In this document: piece by piece, positions 6,340-14,647 of the stretch
How the letters are laid out: every line of letters starts with the position of its first letter
Numbering within the stretch: position 1 is the stretch's first letter
DNA from: Firm-08 sp045541535
GTDB taxonomy: Bacteria; Bacillota; Clostridia; Oscillospirales; QAKW01
DNA length: 26,057 nucleotides
Direction: 5' to 3'
Assembly (NCBI GenBank): GCA_045541535.1
Contig: JAZQJG010000070.1
Span: 1 to 26,057 of the forward strand
Program-made: the position numbers and the translations under genes
Notes under the pieces: generated by a model
Seen by the model: only the letters and a program-made list of their open reading frames with translations
Databases searched by the model: none
Told to the model about the DNA's origin: nothing

Positions 6340-7524
6340 ATGATTTCAAATGAAATGTTGGCCTTGGGCAAAAAGAGCAGTGTGATCCGTGAGATTTTTG
6401 AATACGGTAACCGCCGCAGAGGGGAGATCGGCGCAGAAAACGTGTTTGATTTTTCCTTGGGCAATCCCTCCATTCCCGCTCCCGCCGCCGTAAAGGAGGC
6501 AATGACGGAGCTGTTGGAGCATACCGATCCCGTGGCCCTGCACGGCTACACCTCCGCCCCCGGCGCGCCCGCCGTACGGGCCGCCATTGCCGAAAGCATT
6601 CAAAAGCGGTTTGATTTCCCCGCAACGGCCGCCAATATCTATATGACCTGCGGCGCCGCCGCCAGCCTGACCGTTTCCCTCAAGGCATTGCTGCTTGCGG
6701 GGGACGAGGTAGTGGTACTGGCCCCCTTCTTCCCCGAATATCGGGTGTTTGTGGAGGCCGCCGGCGGCAAGCTGGTCAGCGTCCCTTCTCGTCAGAGCGA
6801 TATGGGCCCCGATCTTGCGGCGCTGGACAAGGCCATTTCTCCCAAGACCAAGGCCATTATCGTTAATTCTCCCAACAATCCCACCGGCGCGGTGATGGGC
6901 AAGGCAGACGTGATCGCCCTGACCGACCTGCTTGCCGCCAAGGAGAAAGAGTACGGCACCGATATCTATCTGCTGGCCGATGAGCCCTACAGAGAATTGG
7001 TATACGGCGATACGGAGGTGCCTTATCTTCCCGCCTATTATCACAACACGCTGGTATGTTATTCCTATTCCAAGTCCCTGTCCCTGCCGGGGGAGCGGAT
7101 CGGATATATCTTCGTCTCTCCCAAGGCGAGGGACAGCGCCGATCTCTTTGCCGCCGTGTGCGGCGCGGGACGGGCGCTGGGCTTTGTCTGCGCTCCCAGT
7201 ATGATGCAATACGTGATTGCAAAGGTGCTGGAGGAGAAGAGCGACATTGCCGCTTACAAGAAAAACCGCGATCTGCTGTATAACGCCCTTACCGAATACG
7301 GCTACGACGCTATTGAGCCTCAGGGCGCCTTTTATCTCTTCGTCCGTTCCCCCGAGGCGGATGCCGCCGCCTTTTGCGAGAAGGCGAAAAAGTACGAGCT
7401 GTTGCTGGTACCGGGGGACAGCTTTGACGGTCCCGGCTTTGTGCGCATCAGCTATTGCGTGGCGGAGGACACCATCCGCCGTAGCCTGCCCGCCTTCAAA
7501 AAACTGATAGAGGAGTACAAATAA
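6340..7524 (+). CDS. Class I/II PLP-dependent aminotransferase, probably aromatic
   Basis: 394 residues, fold type I aminotransferase. Visible signatures: 'NSPNNPTG' at 176-183 (PLP-ring Asn), 'LLADEPYREL' at 211-220 (Asp214 to the pyridine nitrogen and Tyr217), the Schiff-base lysine K245 in 'SYSKSLSLPGERIGY', and R369 in 'GFVRISY', the usual alpha-carboxylate-binding Arg. Members of this subgroup use aspartate or aromatic amino acids. As the first gene of a Phe/Tyr operon it most likely transaminates phenylpyruvate and 4-hydroxyphenylpyruvate, the final step to Phe and Tyr; that specificity is inferred from context. The ATG follows AAGGAGAG by about 7 nt. The next gene starts 1 nt after its stop codon. 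Confidence 0.88.
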   Translation: MISNEMLALGKKSSVIREIFEYGNRRRGEIGAENVFDFSLGNPSIPAPAAVKEAMTELLEHTDPVALHGYTSAPGAPAVRAAIAESIQKRFDFPATAANIYMTCGAAASLTVSLKALLLAGDEVVVLAPFFPEYRVFVEAAGGKLVSVPSRQSDMGPDLAALDKAISPKTKAIIVNSPNNPTGAVMGKADVIALTDLLAAKEKEYGTDIYLLADEPYRELVYGDTEVPYLPAYYHNTLVCYSYSKSLSLPGERIGYIFVSPKARDSADLFAAVCGAGRALGFVCAPSMMQYVIAKVLEEKSDIAAYKKNRDLLYNALTEYGYDAIEPQGAFYLFVRSPEADAAAFCEKAKKYELLLVPGDSFDGPGFVRISYCVAEDTIRRSLPAFKKLIEEYK

Positions 7525-7525
7525 A

Positions 7526-8602
7526 GTGAACGATCTGGAAAAAGCAAGGGAGATCATCTCCGCCGTGGACGTGGAGATGGCCGCCCTGTTTGAAAAACGG
7601 ATGCAGGCCGCAGAGCTGGTGGCATCCTATAAAAAGGAGCACGGTTTGCAGATCTTCGACGCCGCCAGAGAGGCGGCCCTGCTGGAGCGCAACGCCGCTC
7701 TGGTGGAGAAGGAGGCCTATCGTTCCTATTACGTCAGCTTTTTGCAACACACCATGGACCTGTCCAAGAGCTATCAGCGTCGGCTGATGGAGGGAATGCG
7801 GGTGGCCTACAGCGGCGTTAAGGGCGCCTTTGCGGAGTTGGCCGCCGGCAAGGTGTTTCCCCAGGCGCAGGCGGTGGGCTATGCGGATTTTTCCGCCGCT
7901 TATAAAGCGGTGGAAAACGACGAATGCGACGTGGCCATCCTGCCCATTGAAAACAGCTATAACGGAGACGTGGGGCAGGTGATGGATCTGGCCCAATTCG
8001 GCTCCCTGCACATCAACGGCATCTACGCTCTGGAGGTCACCCAAAATCTGTTGGCCCTGCCCGGCGCCCGTTTGCAGGAGATCACCGAGGTTATCTCCCA
8101 CCCCCAAGCGCTGGGACAGTGCGCCGAATATATCCGTCAGCACGGCTGGAAGCAGACCGCTGCCGTCAACACCGCCGTGGCGGCCCACACCGTGGCTGGG
8201 AGCGGCCGCAAGGATCTGGCGGCCATTGCCAGCGTGGAGGCAGGGGAGCAATACGGACTGGAAAAGCTGGAGGGGCATATTGAGACCTCCGGCGGCAACA
8301 CCACCCGTTTTGCCGTTTTCTCCCGTTCGGCCAAGGCTCCGGCGGCCACGGACGATCATTTTGTAATGACCTTCACCGTGGGTCACCGTGCCGGCGCCTT
8401 GGGTAAGGCGGTCAGCGTGATCGGTGAGCACGGCTTTAATCTGGAGGCGCTGAAAAGCCGCCCCACCAAAAACCAAAATTGGGACTATTATTTCTTCGTA
8501 GAGGGCGAGGGCAATCTGCACACGCCGGCCGGCCGCCAAATGCTGGCGGCGCTGGAGGAATGCTGTAGCAGTGTCAAACTCCTCGGGAATTTTGAGGTAT
8601 GA
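7526..8602 (+). CDS. pheA: Bifunctional chorismate mutase / prephenate dehydratase
   Basis: 358 residues in three parts. Residues 1-88 are an AroQ-type helical chorismate mutase (chorismate to prephenate). Residues 92-265 are the prephenate dehydratase lobes, with 'LPIENSYNG' at 139-147 and the catalytic 'TRF' at 260-262. Residues 279-350 are an ACT domain, the usual Phe-binding feedback site, with 'GHRAGAL' at 286-292 and 'LKSRP' at 309-313. The ACT motif is normally ESRP; here Lys replaces Glu. The product, phenylpyruvate, is the substrate for the aminotransferase upstream. The start is GTG at 7526, 1 nt after the previous stop, with GAGGAG about 10 nt upstream inside the preceding gene. 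aroB begins 1 nt after the stop. Confidence 0.93.
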   Translation: MNDLEKAREIISAVDVEMAALFEKRMQAAELVASYKKEHGLQIFDAAREAALLERNAALVEKEAYRSYYVSFLQHTMDLSKSYQRRLMEGMRVAYSGVKGAFAELAAGKVFPQAQAVGYADFSAAYKAVENDECDVAILPIENSYNGDVGQVMDLAQFGSLHINGIYALEVTQNLLALPGARLQEITEVISHPQALGQCAEYIRQHGWKQTAAVNTAVAAHTVAGSGRKDLAAIASVEAGEQYGLEKLEGHIETSGGNTTRFAVFSRSAKAPAATDDHFVMTFTVGHRAGALGKAVSVIGEHGFNLEALKSRPTKNQNWDYYFFVEGEGNLHTPAGRQMLAALEECCSSVKLLGNFEV

Positions 8603-8603
8603 T

Positions 8604-9617
8604 ATGAACACCTTACGGGTAACCACCGCAGGCGGTGGATATGACATTATTTTTGAAAAAGGCGGCATCCATCGGGTGGCCGAGCTTTGGGGCAAAGGGG
8701 GTAAAACCCTTGTTGTCACCGACGACGGCGTTCCCGCCGAGTATGCCCTGGCGGTCAGCCGCGGCTGCGCCGAGGCCCGAATTCTCACCCTGCCTCAAGG
8801 GGAGCGGACCAAGCAGATGCCCCATCTTGCCACCCTGTGGGAAACCATGGTGCAAATGGAGCTGACCCGTACCGACCGTGTCATCGCCGTGGGCGGTGGC
8901 GTGGTAGGGGATCTTGCCGGTTTTGCCGCCGCCACCTATATGCGGGGCATCAAGTTTTACAACGTTCCCACCACCGTGCTCTCGCAGGTAGACAGCTCGG
9001 TGGGCGGTAAAACCGCCATTGATTTCGGCAGTTATAAAAATATCGTGGGCGCCTTTTGGCAGCCCTCCGGCGTGCTGATCGATGCCGACACCCTGTCCAC
9101 CCTGCCGCCCCGTCAGATCGCCAACGGTCTGGCCGAGGCGGTGAAGATGGCCGTCACCTACGATGCGGAGCTGTTTGAGGCCTTTGAGGAGATGGAGCAA
9201 CAGGATCTGGAAGAGTTGTTGCGCCGCGCCGTGGCCATCAAGCGGGACGTGGTCCAGCGGGACGAGCGGGAGAGCGGCGAGCGCAAGGTGCTCAATTTCG
9301 GTCACACGCTGGCCCACGCACTGGAAAGCAAGCTCACCTTTGACGAGCTGTATCACGGCGAATGCGTGGCCCTGGGGATGCTTCCTATGTGCGCCCCCGC
9401 CGTGCGTGAGCGACTGATCGGGGTGTATCAACGGCTGGGTCTTCCCACCCGGTTTCCGCTGGCGCCGGAAGAACTGATCTCCGCCTGCCGTCACGATAAA
9501 AAGTGTGCCGGCGAGCGCATCACCGTGGTATATGCGCCGGCGGTGGGCAGTTATGAAATGAGAGAAATGAATTTTGACGAGTTTTCAGAATATATCCGAA
9601 AGGCGGCGAAACAATGA
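8604..9617 (+). CDS. aroB: 3-dehydroquinate synthase
   Basis: 337 residues; converts DAHP to 3-dehydroquinate using NAD+ and a divalent metal (zinc or cobalt). The NAD-binding 'GGGVVGDLAGF' and the long 'NVPTTVLSQVDSSVGGKTAI' block are present, followed by 'NGLAEAVKMAV'. The metal site is seen in the Glu of that last motif and the His residues of 'NFGHTLAHALE' and 'YHGECVALGM'. It is slightly shorter than the usual 350-360. ATG 8604 was chosen because GAGG lies 6 nt upstream; a GTG start at 8571 in the same frame would overlap pheA and has no ribosome binding site. It overlaps aroC by 4 nt (ATGA), so translation is probably coupled. Confidence 0.95.
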   Translation: MNTLRVTTAGGGYDIIFEKGGIHRVAELWGKGGKTLVVTDDGVPAEYALAVSRGCAEARILTLPQGERTKQMPHLATLWETMVQMELTRTDRVIAVGGGVVGDLAGFAAATYMRGIKFYNVPTTVLSQVDSSVGGKTAIDFGSYKNIVGAFWQPSGVLIDADTLSTLPPRQIANGLAEAVKMAVTYDAELFEAFEEMEQQDLEELLRRAVAIKRDVVQRDERESGERKVLNFGHTLAHALESKLTFDELYHGECVALGMLPMCAPAVRERLIGVYQRLGLPTRFPLAPEELISACRHDKKCAGERITVVYAPAVGSYEMREMNFDEFSEYIRKAAKQ

Positions 9618-10696
9618 AAAATACCTTCGGTGAAAGCATTACCCTGACTTTGTATGGGGAGAGCCACGGCGGCGCCATCGGCGCCGTGCTGGACGGTCTG
9701 GCCCCCGGCATTCGGGTGGAGGAGGACTTTATCCGTCATCAGCTCACCCTGCGCCGCCCGTCGGGCAAGATTTCCACCCCCCGTGCCGAGACGGATCCCT
9801 TTGTCATTGAGAGCGGTGTTTTCAACGGATACACCACCGGCGCCCCCATCTGCATCCGTATTCCCAATGGGGACACCCGTTCCGCCGATTATCTGCCCCG
9901 TGCCGCCCGTCCGGGACACGCCGATTACGGCGCATTTTGCAAATACCACGGCTTCGAGGATTATCGGGGCGGCGGTCATTTCAGCGGTCGGTTGACGGCG
10001 GCGGTGGTGGCGGCCGGCGCCATCCTGATCTCCGCCTTAAAACAAAAGGGCGTGCTGATCGGCACCCATATCGCCGCCATCGGCTCGGTGCAGGATCGGA
10101 AATTTGAGGATCTTACCAAGGATATTGAAACCGTAAACGACAAGGTGTTTGCGGTATTGGACGAGAGCAAGCAGGCCGCAATGGAGGCGGCCATTCTGGC
10201 GGCCAAGGCCGAGGGCGACAGCATCGGCGGCGTGCTGGAAAGCGTGGTGTTGGGTCTGCCCGCCGGAGTGGGGGAGCCCTTCTTCGACTCTCTGGAAAGT
10301 CGTATTGCCCACGCTTTGTTCTCCATTCCCGCCGTTAAGGGCGTGGAATTCGGCGACGGCTTTGCCCTTGCCGGCGCTCGTGGCAGTGAGGTCAACGACG
10401 CTATGTGCGCCGAGGAGGGCGCCGTGCGCCTGCAAAGCGGTCACGCCGGCGGTATTTTCGGCGGTATTTCGGTGGGAGCGCCCCTACTGGTGCGTTCCGC
10501 CGTCAAGCCCACTCCCACCATCGGTCGGGAGCAAAACACCGTATCCCTGCCCGATCTGCAAAACGTGGTGATGGCGGGCAAGGGTCGTCACGATCCCTGT
10601 ATCGTCCATCGGGCCCGTGTGGTGGCCGACAGTATGTTGGCCTTGGCGCTGGCCGATCTGCTGGCCCTGCGCTTTGGAACGGATTGGATGGCGTGA
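9614..10696 (+). CDS. aroC: Chorismate synthase
   Basis: 360 residues; the last step of the common pathway, turning EPSP into chorismate with reduced FMN as cofactor. The signature 'GESHGGAIGAVLDGLAPG' opens the protein, followed by 'LRRPSGK', 'RPGHADYGAF', and 'GGGHFSGRLTAAVVAAGAI', the form of the second signature seen in many Clostridia instead of GGRSSARET. 'GRHDPCIVHRARVVADSM' near the C-terminus is the third conserved block. The start overlaps the aroB stop (ATGA at 9614-9617). The next gene starts 1 nt after the stop. No flavin reductase domain is fused, so reduced FMN must come from elsewhere. Confidence 0.96.
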   Translation: MKNTFGESITLTLYGESHGGAIGAVLDGLAPGIRVEEDFIRHQLTLRRPSGKISTPRAETDPFVIESGVFNGYTTGAPICIRIPNGDTRSADYLPRAARPGHADYGAFCKYHGFEDYRGGGHFSGRLTAAVVAAGAILISALKQKGVLIGTHIAAIGSVQDRKFEDLTKDIETVNDKVFAVLDESKQAAMEAAILAAKAEGDSIGGVLESVVLGLPAGVGEPFFDSLESRIAHALFSIPAVKGVEFGDGFALAGARGSEVNDAMCAEEGAVRLQSGHAGGIFGGISVGAPLLVRSAVKPTPTIGREQNTVSLPDLQNVVMAGKGRHDPCIVHRARVVADSMLALALADLLALRFGTDWMA

Positions 10697-10697
10697 T

Positions 10698-11936
10698 ATG
10701 CAATACGGTTGTATCGGTGAAAAGCTGGGGCACAGCTTTTCCAAACTCATTCATAATCGGCTTGCCGACTACGAGTACGAGCTACGGGAGCTGACCCCCG
10801 ACGCCCTGCCCGCCTTTCTGCGGCAACGGGATTTTAAGGCCATCAACGTCACCATCCCCTACAAGCAGGCGGTGATCCCTTTCCTGCAATACGTGGACCC
10901 CGTGGCGGCGGCCATCGGCGCCGTGAATACCATCGTCAACAAAGACGGGGTGCTTTACGGCTATAATACGGATTATTACGGAATGAAGAGCCTGCTGGAC
11001 CGACAGGGGATCGCCCTGCAGGGACGCAAGGTGCTCATTCTCGGCTCGGGCGGTACCTCCAAAACGGCGCTGGCCCTGGCAAAGGACGAGGGAGCCGGAG
11101 CGGTCTACCGTGTTTCCCGCACCGCAAGGGAGGACTGCATCACCTACGAGCAGGCCGTTGCCGACCATAGGGATGCGCAGATCATTCTCAACACCACCCC
11201 CGTGGGAATGTACCCGAATCTTGGCGGTGCGGCGGTGAATATCGACGAGTTCCCCCTATTACAGGGGGTGGCCGATGCGGTGTATAACCCCTTGCGTTCC
11301 GATCTGGTGTTGGCGGCGCTGGAGCGGGGTATCCCCGCCGTGGGCGGCTTGTATATGCTGGTGGCGCAGGCGGCAAGGGCAGTGGAGTATTTTCTGGATA
11401 CCACCCTGCCCGTCAGCGAAACTGAGCGGGTATTTGCCGCCCTGGAGCAGGAAAAGGAAAATCTGGTGCTCATCGGTATGCCCGGCTGTGGCAAGAGTAC
11501 GGTGGGCCGTCTGCTGGCAGAACGTCTGGGCAAAGAATTGGTGGACACCGACGCCCTCATCGTAGAAAAGGCGGGGAAGACCATCCCCGAGATCTTTGCT
11601 GAGGATGGGGAGAGCGTTTTCCGGGATCTGGAGGCGCAGGTGATTTCCCAGCTTGCCCCCGGTCAGGGATGGGTCGTTGCCACCGGCGGCGGCGCCATCC
11701 TGCGGGAGGAAAATATCAGGAATCTGCGGCGCAACGGGGCGCTGATCTTTGTGGATCGGCCGCTGGAGGAGCTGGTGGTCACCGACGACCGCCCCCTTTC
11801 CTCCCATCGTGCGGCGCTGGAGCAACGCTATAAAGAACGTTATCAAAAATACTGCGCGGCGGCCGATCTCCGTCTATGGACCGAGGGAGGACCGGAGGCC
11901 GTGGCGGCAGAAATCATAAAGGAATGGACGAAATGA
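10698..11936 (+). CDS. aroE-aroK: Shikimate dehydrogenase / shikimate kinase fusion
   Basis: 412 residues carrying two consecutive pathway enzymes. Residues 1-245 are an AroE shikimate dehydrogenase: K56 in 'VTIPYK' and D92 in 'YNTDYYG' are the catalytic pair, and 'GSGGTSKTA' at 116-124 is the nucleotide-binding loop. Residues 255-412 are an AroK shikimate kinase: Walker A 'GMPGCGKST' at 260-268, 'DTD' at 283-285, 'GGG' at 330-332 and the lid Arg in 'DDRPLS'. It reduces 3-dehydroshikimate to shikimate and phosphorylates it. There is no stop codon or frameshift between the parts, so the fusion is real. ATG 10698 follows the aroC stop by 1 nt; frames open further upstream lie inside aroC. The gene overlaps aroQ by 4 nt. 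Confidence 0.93.
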   Translation: MQYGCIGEKLGHSFSKLIHNRLADYEYELRELTPDALPAFLRQRDFKAINVTIPYKQAVIPFLQYVDPVAAAIGAVNTIVNKDGVLYGYNTDYYGMKSLLDRQGIALQGRKVLILGSGGTSKTALALAKDEGAGAVYRVSRTAREDCITYEQAVADHRDAQIILNTTPVGMYPNLGGAAVNIDEFPLLQGVADAVYNPLRSDLVLAALERGIPAVGGLYMLVAQAARAVEYFLDTTLPVSETERVFAALEQEKENLVLIGMPGCGKSTVGRLLAERLGKELVDTDALIVEKAGKTIPEIFAEDGESVFRDLEAQVISQLAPGQGWVVATGGGAILREENIRNLRRNGALIFVDRPLEELVVTDDRPLSSHRAALEQRYKERYQKYCAAADLRLWTEGGPEAVAAEIIKEWTK

Positions 11937-12364
11937 AGCTTTTGGTCATCAACGGACCCAACCTCAATTTGCTGGGGTTGCGGGAGCCGGACATTTACGG
12001 AAAAGAGGATTATGCGGCCCTCTGCGCCAAGATCCGCGCCCATGCCGATGCCATCGGCGTGACGGTGGAGATCTATCAATCCAACCACGAGGGGGATCTG
12101 GTGGACACCATCCAACAGGCCTACGGTAAGGTGGAGGGCATCGTGATCAATCCCGCCGCCTACACCCATACCTCGGTGGCGTTGTTGGACGCTCTCAAGG
12201 CGGTGGGCATTCCCACCGTGGAGGTGCACATCTCCGACGTCAGCCGTAGGGAGGACTTCCGTCAGGTCAGCTTTGTACGGGCGGCCTGCCGCAAAACCAT
12301 CTGCGGTCACGGTACCGACGGGTATCTGGAGGCTATGGACTTTTTAAAAGAGGAACTACAATGA
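11933..12364 (+). CDS. aroQ: 3-dehydroquinate dehydratase, type II
   Basis: 143 residues, exactly the normal size of the dodecameric type II enzyme, which dehydrates 3-dehydroquinate to 3-dehydroshikimate. The N-terminal 'INGPNLNLLGLREPDIYG' contains the catalytic Tyr. 'INPAAYTHTSVAL' and 'VEVHISDVSRREDFRQ' carry the substrate-binding Asn, His and Arg. The start was placed at the ATG overlapping the previous stop (ATGA at 11933-11936), which gives the canonical 'MKLLVINGPN' N-terminus; a longer frame opening at 11876 lies inside the shikimate kinase domain. It overlaps aroA by 4 nt. Confidence 0.95.
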   Translation: MKLLVINGPNLNLLGLREPDIYGKEDYAALCAKIRAHADAIGVTVEIYQSNHEGDLVDTIQQAYGKVEGIVINPAAYTHTSVALLDALKAVGIPTVEVHISDVSRREDFRQVSFVRAACRKTICGHGTDGYLEAMDFLKEELQ

Positions 12365-13542
12365 AGGTAAACGTTTTACCCTCCCTTGGAAAAGGGAGTC
12401 TGGTGGCGCCGCCCTCCAAATCGGCGGCCCACCGTGCCCTGATCGCCGCCGCCCTTTCCGACGGCTGCGCCGTGTTGGGCGTGGGAGAGAGCAAGGATAT
12501 GGAGGCCACCATCGGCTGTCTGGCCGCTCTGGGCGCCCGCGTGGAGCAAACGGGAAGGGTAGTCACCCTTGGAGGACTGGATCCGTTTCGGATTCCCCCT
12601 TGCCGTATTGATTGCGGTGAGAGCGGCTCCACCCTGCGATTTCTGATCCCCCTTTGCCTGATGAGTGGTAACCCCATTACGCTGGTGGGCCACGGACGGC
12701 TGATGGAGCGGCCGTTGACGGAATATGAAGAACTGTGTAAGGAACGGGGCTTTTTGTTTGAGAAAAAAGACAACACCCTGACGGTGTGCGGTCGACTGCA
12801 GGCGGGAGAATACCGTATGTCGGCGGCCCGCAGCAGTCAGTTTATTACCGGAATGCTCTTTGCGTTGCCCCTACTACCGGGGGAGAGTCGGCTGGAGATC
12901 ACCGGGGATGCCCAGAGTATGTCCTACGTGGAGCTGACCCTGCAGGTGATGCGGGACTTCGGCATCTCCATAGATCCGTCGCAACCCATTGCCGGAGGAC
13001 AGACTTACCGCGCCGACACTTTTTTGGTGGAGGGCGATTGGTCCAACGCCGCCTTTCCCGCCGCCCTGTGCGAGCTGGGCGGAGCGGTACAGGTGGAGGG
13101 CCTGCGGCCCGACAGTACCCAGGGAGATCGGGTATTTCCCGATTATTTTGCCCGTTTGGGGAAGGAAAGGCTGGATCTGTCCGATTGTCCCGATCTTGCT
13201 CCCATTCTCTTTGCCCTGGCAGGGGTAAAGGGCGGCGATTTTGTGGGATGTAAGCGTCTGCGGCTGAAGGAGAGCGATCGGATCGCCGCCATGGCGGCGG
13301 AGCTGGCCAAATGCGGCGTTACCCTCACGGCCACCGAGGATGGGGTGCAGATCGCTCCCCACGGCCTGCGCCCGCCCACGGAGATCATCAACGGTCACAA
13401 CGATCATCGCATCGTGATGGCGATGACGGTATTGCTCACCCGTTTGGGGGGCCGTATAGAGGGGGCCGAGGCGGTGGCCAAAAGCTGGCCGGAATTTTTT
13501 GAGGCGATGCAGAGCCTTGGAGTTGAGGTGGAAATATGCTGA
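12361..13542 (+). CDS. aroA: 3-phosphoshikimate 1-carboxyvinyltransferase (EPSP synthase)
   Basis: 393 residues, about 35 shorter than the common 427-430 form but with all main blocks. 'PPSKSAAHRAL' at 17-27 has the substrate-binding Lys20, Ser21 and Arg25. 'CGESGSTLRF' at 85-94 is the PEP/glyphosate loop. 'RLRLKESDRIAAMA' and 'GHNDHRIVMAM' near the C-terminus hold the second set of PEP and phosphate ligands. It joins PEP to shikimate-3-phosphate. The loop sequence differs from the enterobacterial class I enzyme; glyphosate sensitivity cannot be judged by eye. It is coupled to aroQ by ATGA overlap and overlaps tyrA by 7 nt. Confidence 0.95.
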   Translation: MKVNVLPSLGKGSLVAPPSKSAAHRALIAAALSDGCAVLGVGESKDMEATIGCLAALGARVEQTGRVVTLGGLDPFRIPPCRIDCGESGSTLRFLIPLCLMSGNPITLVGHGRLMERPLTEYEELCKERGFLFEKKDNTLTVCGRLQAGEYRMSAARSSQFITGMLFALPLLPGESRLEITGDAQSMSYVELTLQVMRDFGISIDPSQPIAGGQTYRADTFLVEGDWSNAAFPAALCELGGAVQVEGLRPDSTQGDRVFPDYFARLGKERLDLSDCPDLAPILFALAGVKGGDFVGCKRLRLKESDRIAAMAAELAKCGVTLTATEDGVQIAPHGLRPPTEIINGHNDHRIVMAMTVLLTRLGGRIEGAEAVAKSWPEFFEAMQSLGVEVEIC

Positions 13543-14387
13543 ACAAACAAACCAATATTTTGATCGTGGGTCTGGGCCTGATGGGCGGCTCCTATGCGGC
13601 GGCCCTGTCCCAAAAGGGCTACACCGTGCGCGCCCTGTCCTTGGAACAGCGACCCATTGATTATGCGATGGCCCGTGGCTGGATCTGTGAGGGTGGCACC
13701 ACCCCTGACGAGCATCTGGTGGGCACGGCAGACATTATTATTTGCGCCCTGTATCCCCATACCTTTGTGGAATGGGTCAAGGAATATCAACGTCTTTTCA
13801 AGCCCGGCGCTCTACTTACCGACGTTACCGGTGTCAAGAGCTCGGTGGTCACCCGGGTGCAAGATCTGTTGCGGGAGGACGTGGAATTTATCGCCGCCCA
13901 TCCCATGGCGGGCCGTGAGCGCAGTGGCGTGGAATATGCCGATGCCGGCGTGTTTGAGGGTGCCAACTATATCGTGGTGCCCACCGAAAAGAACACGGGG
14001 CTGGCCATTGAAACCTGTAAATATCTGGGCGAGGTGTTGGGATTCGGCACCATCAGCGAGCTGTCCCCCGAGGAACACGACCGGATGATTGCCTTTCTGT
14101 CCCAGCTTACCCACTGTATCGCCGTTGCCTTGATGAATGCGGGGGACGACAAGGGGCTGGTGCGCTACACCGGCGACTCCTTCCGTGATCTGACCCGGAT
14201 CGCCAAGATCAACGACGAGATGTGGAGCGAACTCTTTCTCATCAATCGGGAGCCGCTGTTGGAGCAGATGGAAAAGTTTCGTCTGGCCTTTGATGCGCTG
14301 GAGCAGAGCATCCGCGAGGGCGATAGAGATAAAATGAGAGAAATGATGCGCTTGTCCACACGGCGGCGCGGCTGGTTTGATCGATAA
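13536..14387 (+). CDS. tyrA: Prephenate dehydrogenase
   Basis: 283 residues. The N-terminal Rossmann domain has 'VGLGLMGGS' at 11-19. 'HPMAGRERSGVEYA' at 122-135 is the TyrA signature with the catalytic His122, and the helical C-terminal dimerisation domain follows ('AFLSQLTHCIAVAL'). It oxidises and decarboxylates prephenate to 4-hydroxyphenylpyruvate using NAD(P)+. No ACT or mutase domain is attached, so chorismate mutase activity must come from pheA. It is the last gene of the operon. The stop codon TAA (14385-14387) contains the TA that flanks a MITE-like element; without the insertion the frame would read one more codon (Tyr) and stop at TGA. Confidence 0.93.
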   Translation: MLNKQTNILIVGLGLMGGSYAAALSQKGYTVRALSLEQRPIDYAMARGWICEGGTTPDEHLVGTADIIICALYPHTFVEWVKEYQRLFKPGALLTDVTGVKSSVVTRVQDLLREDVEFIAAHPMAGRERSGVEYADAGVFEGANYIVVPTEKNTGLAIETCKYLGEVLGFGTISELSPEEHDRMIAFLSQLTHCIAVALMNAGDDKGLVRYTGDSFRDLTRIAKINDEMWSELFLINREPLLEQMEKFRLAFDALEQSIREGDRDKMREMMRLSTRRRGWFDR

Positions 14388-14647
14388 GCAGCGGAGGAGC
14401 ATCCGAACACGCCTGAAAGTGCATAATTTCGGTGCTTTTTGGATTATCGTCGTCGGCAGGCGTCAGCCTTGCCTCCTCCTCTGCGCCAAAAATCTCTTAA
14501 AATTCTGCGCTTTCAGGTCGCAGAATTTTGCCGGAGCCGATTTTTGCATCGAAACGCAGCCAATACTTTGTGTATTGGCGTGTATTTTAACACAGCTGAG
14601 GTGAAAATCGGCCCGTCAAAATCGGGTTCGGATACTCCTCTGCTGCT
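14387..14647. mobile_element. MITE-like element with 27-bp inverted ends between tyrA and the envelope cassette
   Basis: The 27 bases 14385-14411 and the reverse complement of 14623-14649 agree at 24 positions (TAAGCAGC, GAGGAG and ATCCGAAC are shared). Both ends are flanked by TA, so the element may be 261 bp with a TA target duplication, as made by IS630/Tc1-mariner transposases. The inside carries no gene. It has a perfect 11-bp stem (14499-14509 with 14519-14529), an outer 9-bp stem GCCGATTTT/AAAATCGGC (14536-14544 with 14604-14612), and an inner 8-bp stem GCCAATAC/GTATTGGC (14559-14566 with 14572-14579). These hairpins may also end the aro transcript, since no other terminator follows tyrA. 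Confidence 0.7.

Noticed and set aside
6164..6340. T-box riboswitch upstream of the aro operon
   Set aside because: I find no T-box sequence (TGGNACCGCG-like) or specifier stem; the aromatic-rich leader peptide explains the region better.
6346..7557. 403-codon open frame on the minus strand opposite the aminotransferase
   Set aside because: Low-complexity Gly/Gln/His-rich translation without domains; the plus strand encodes a complete aminotransferase with all catalytic residues.
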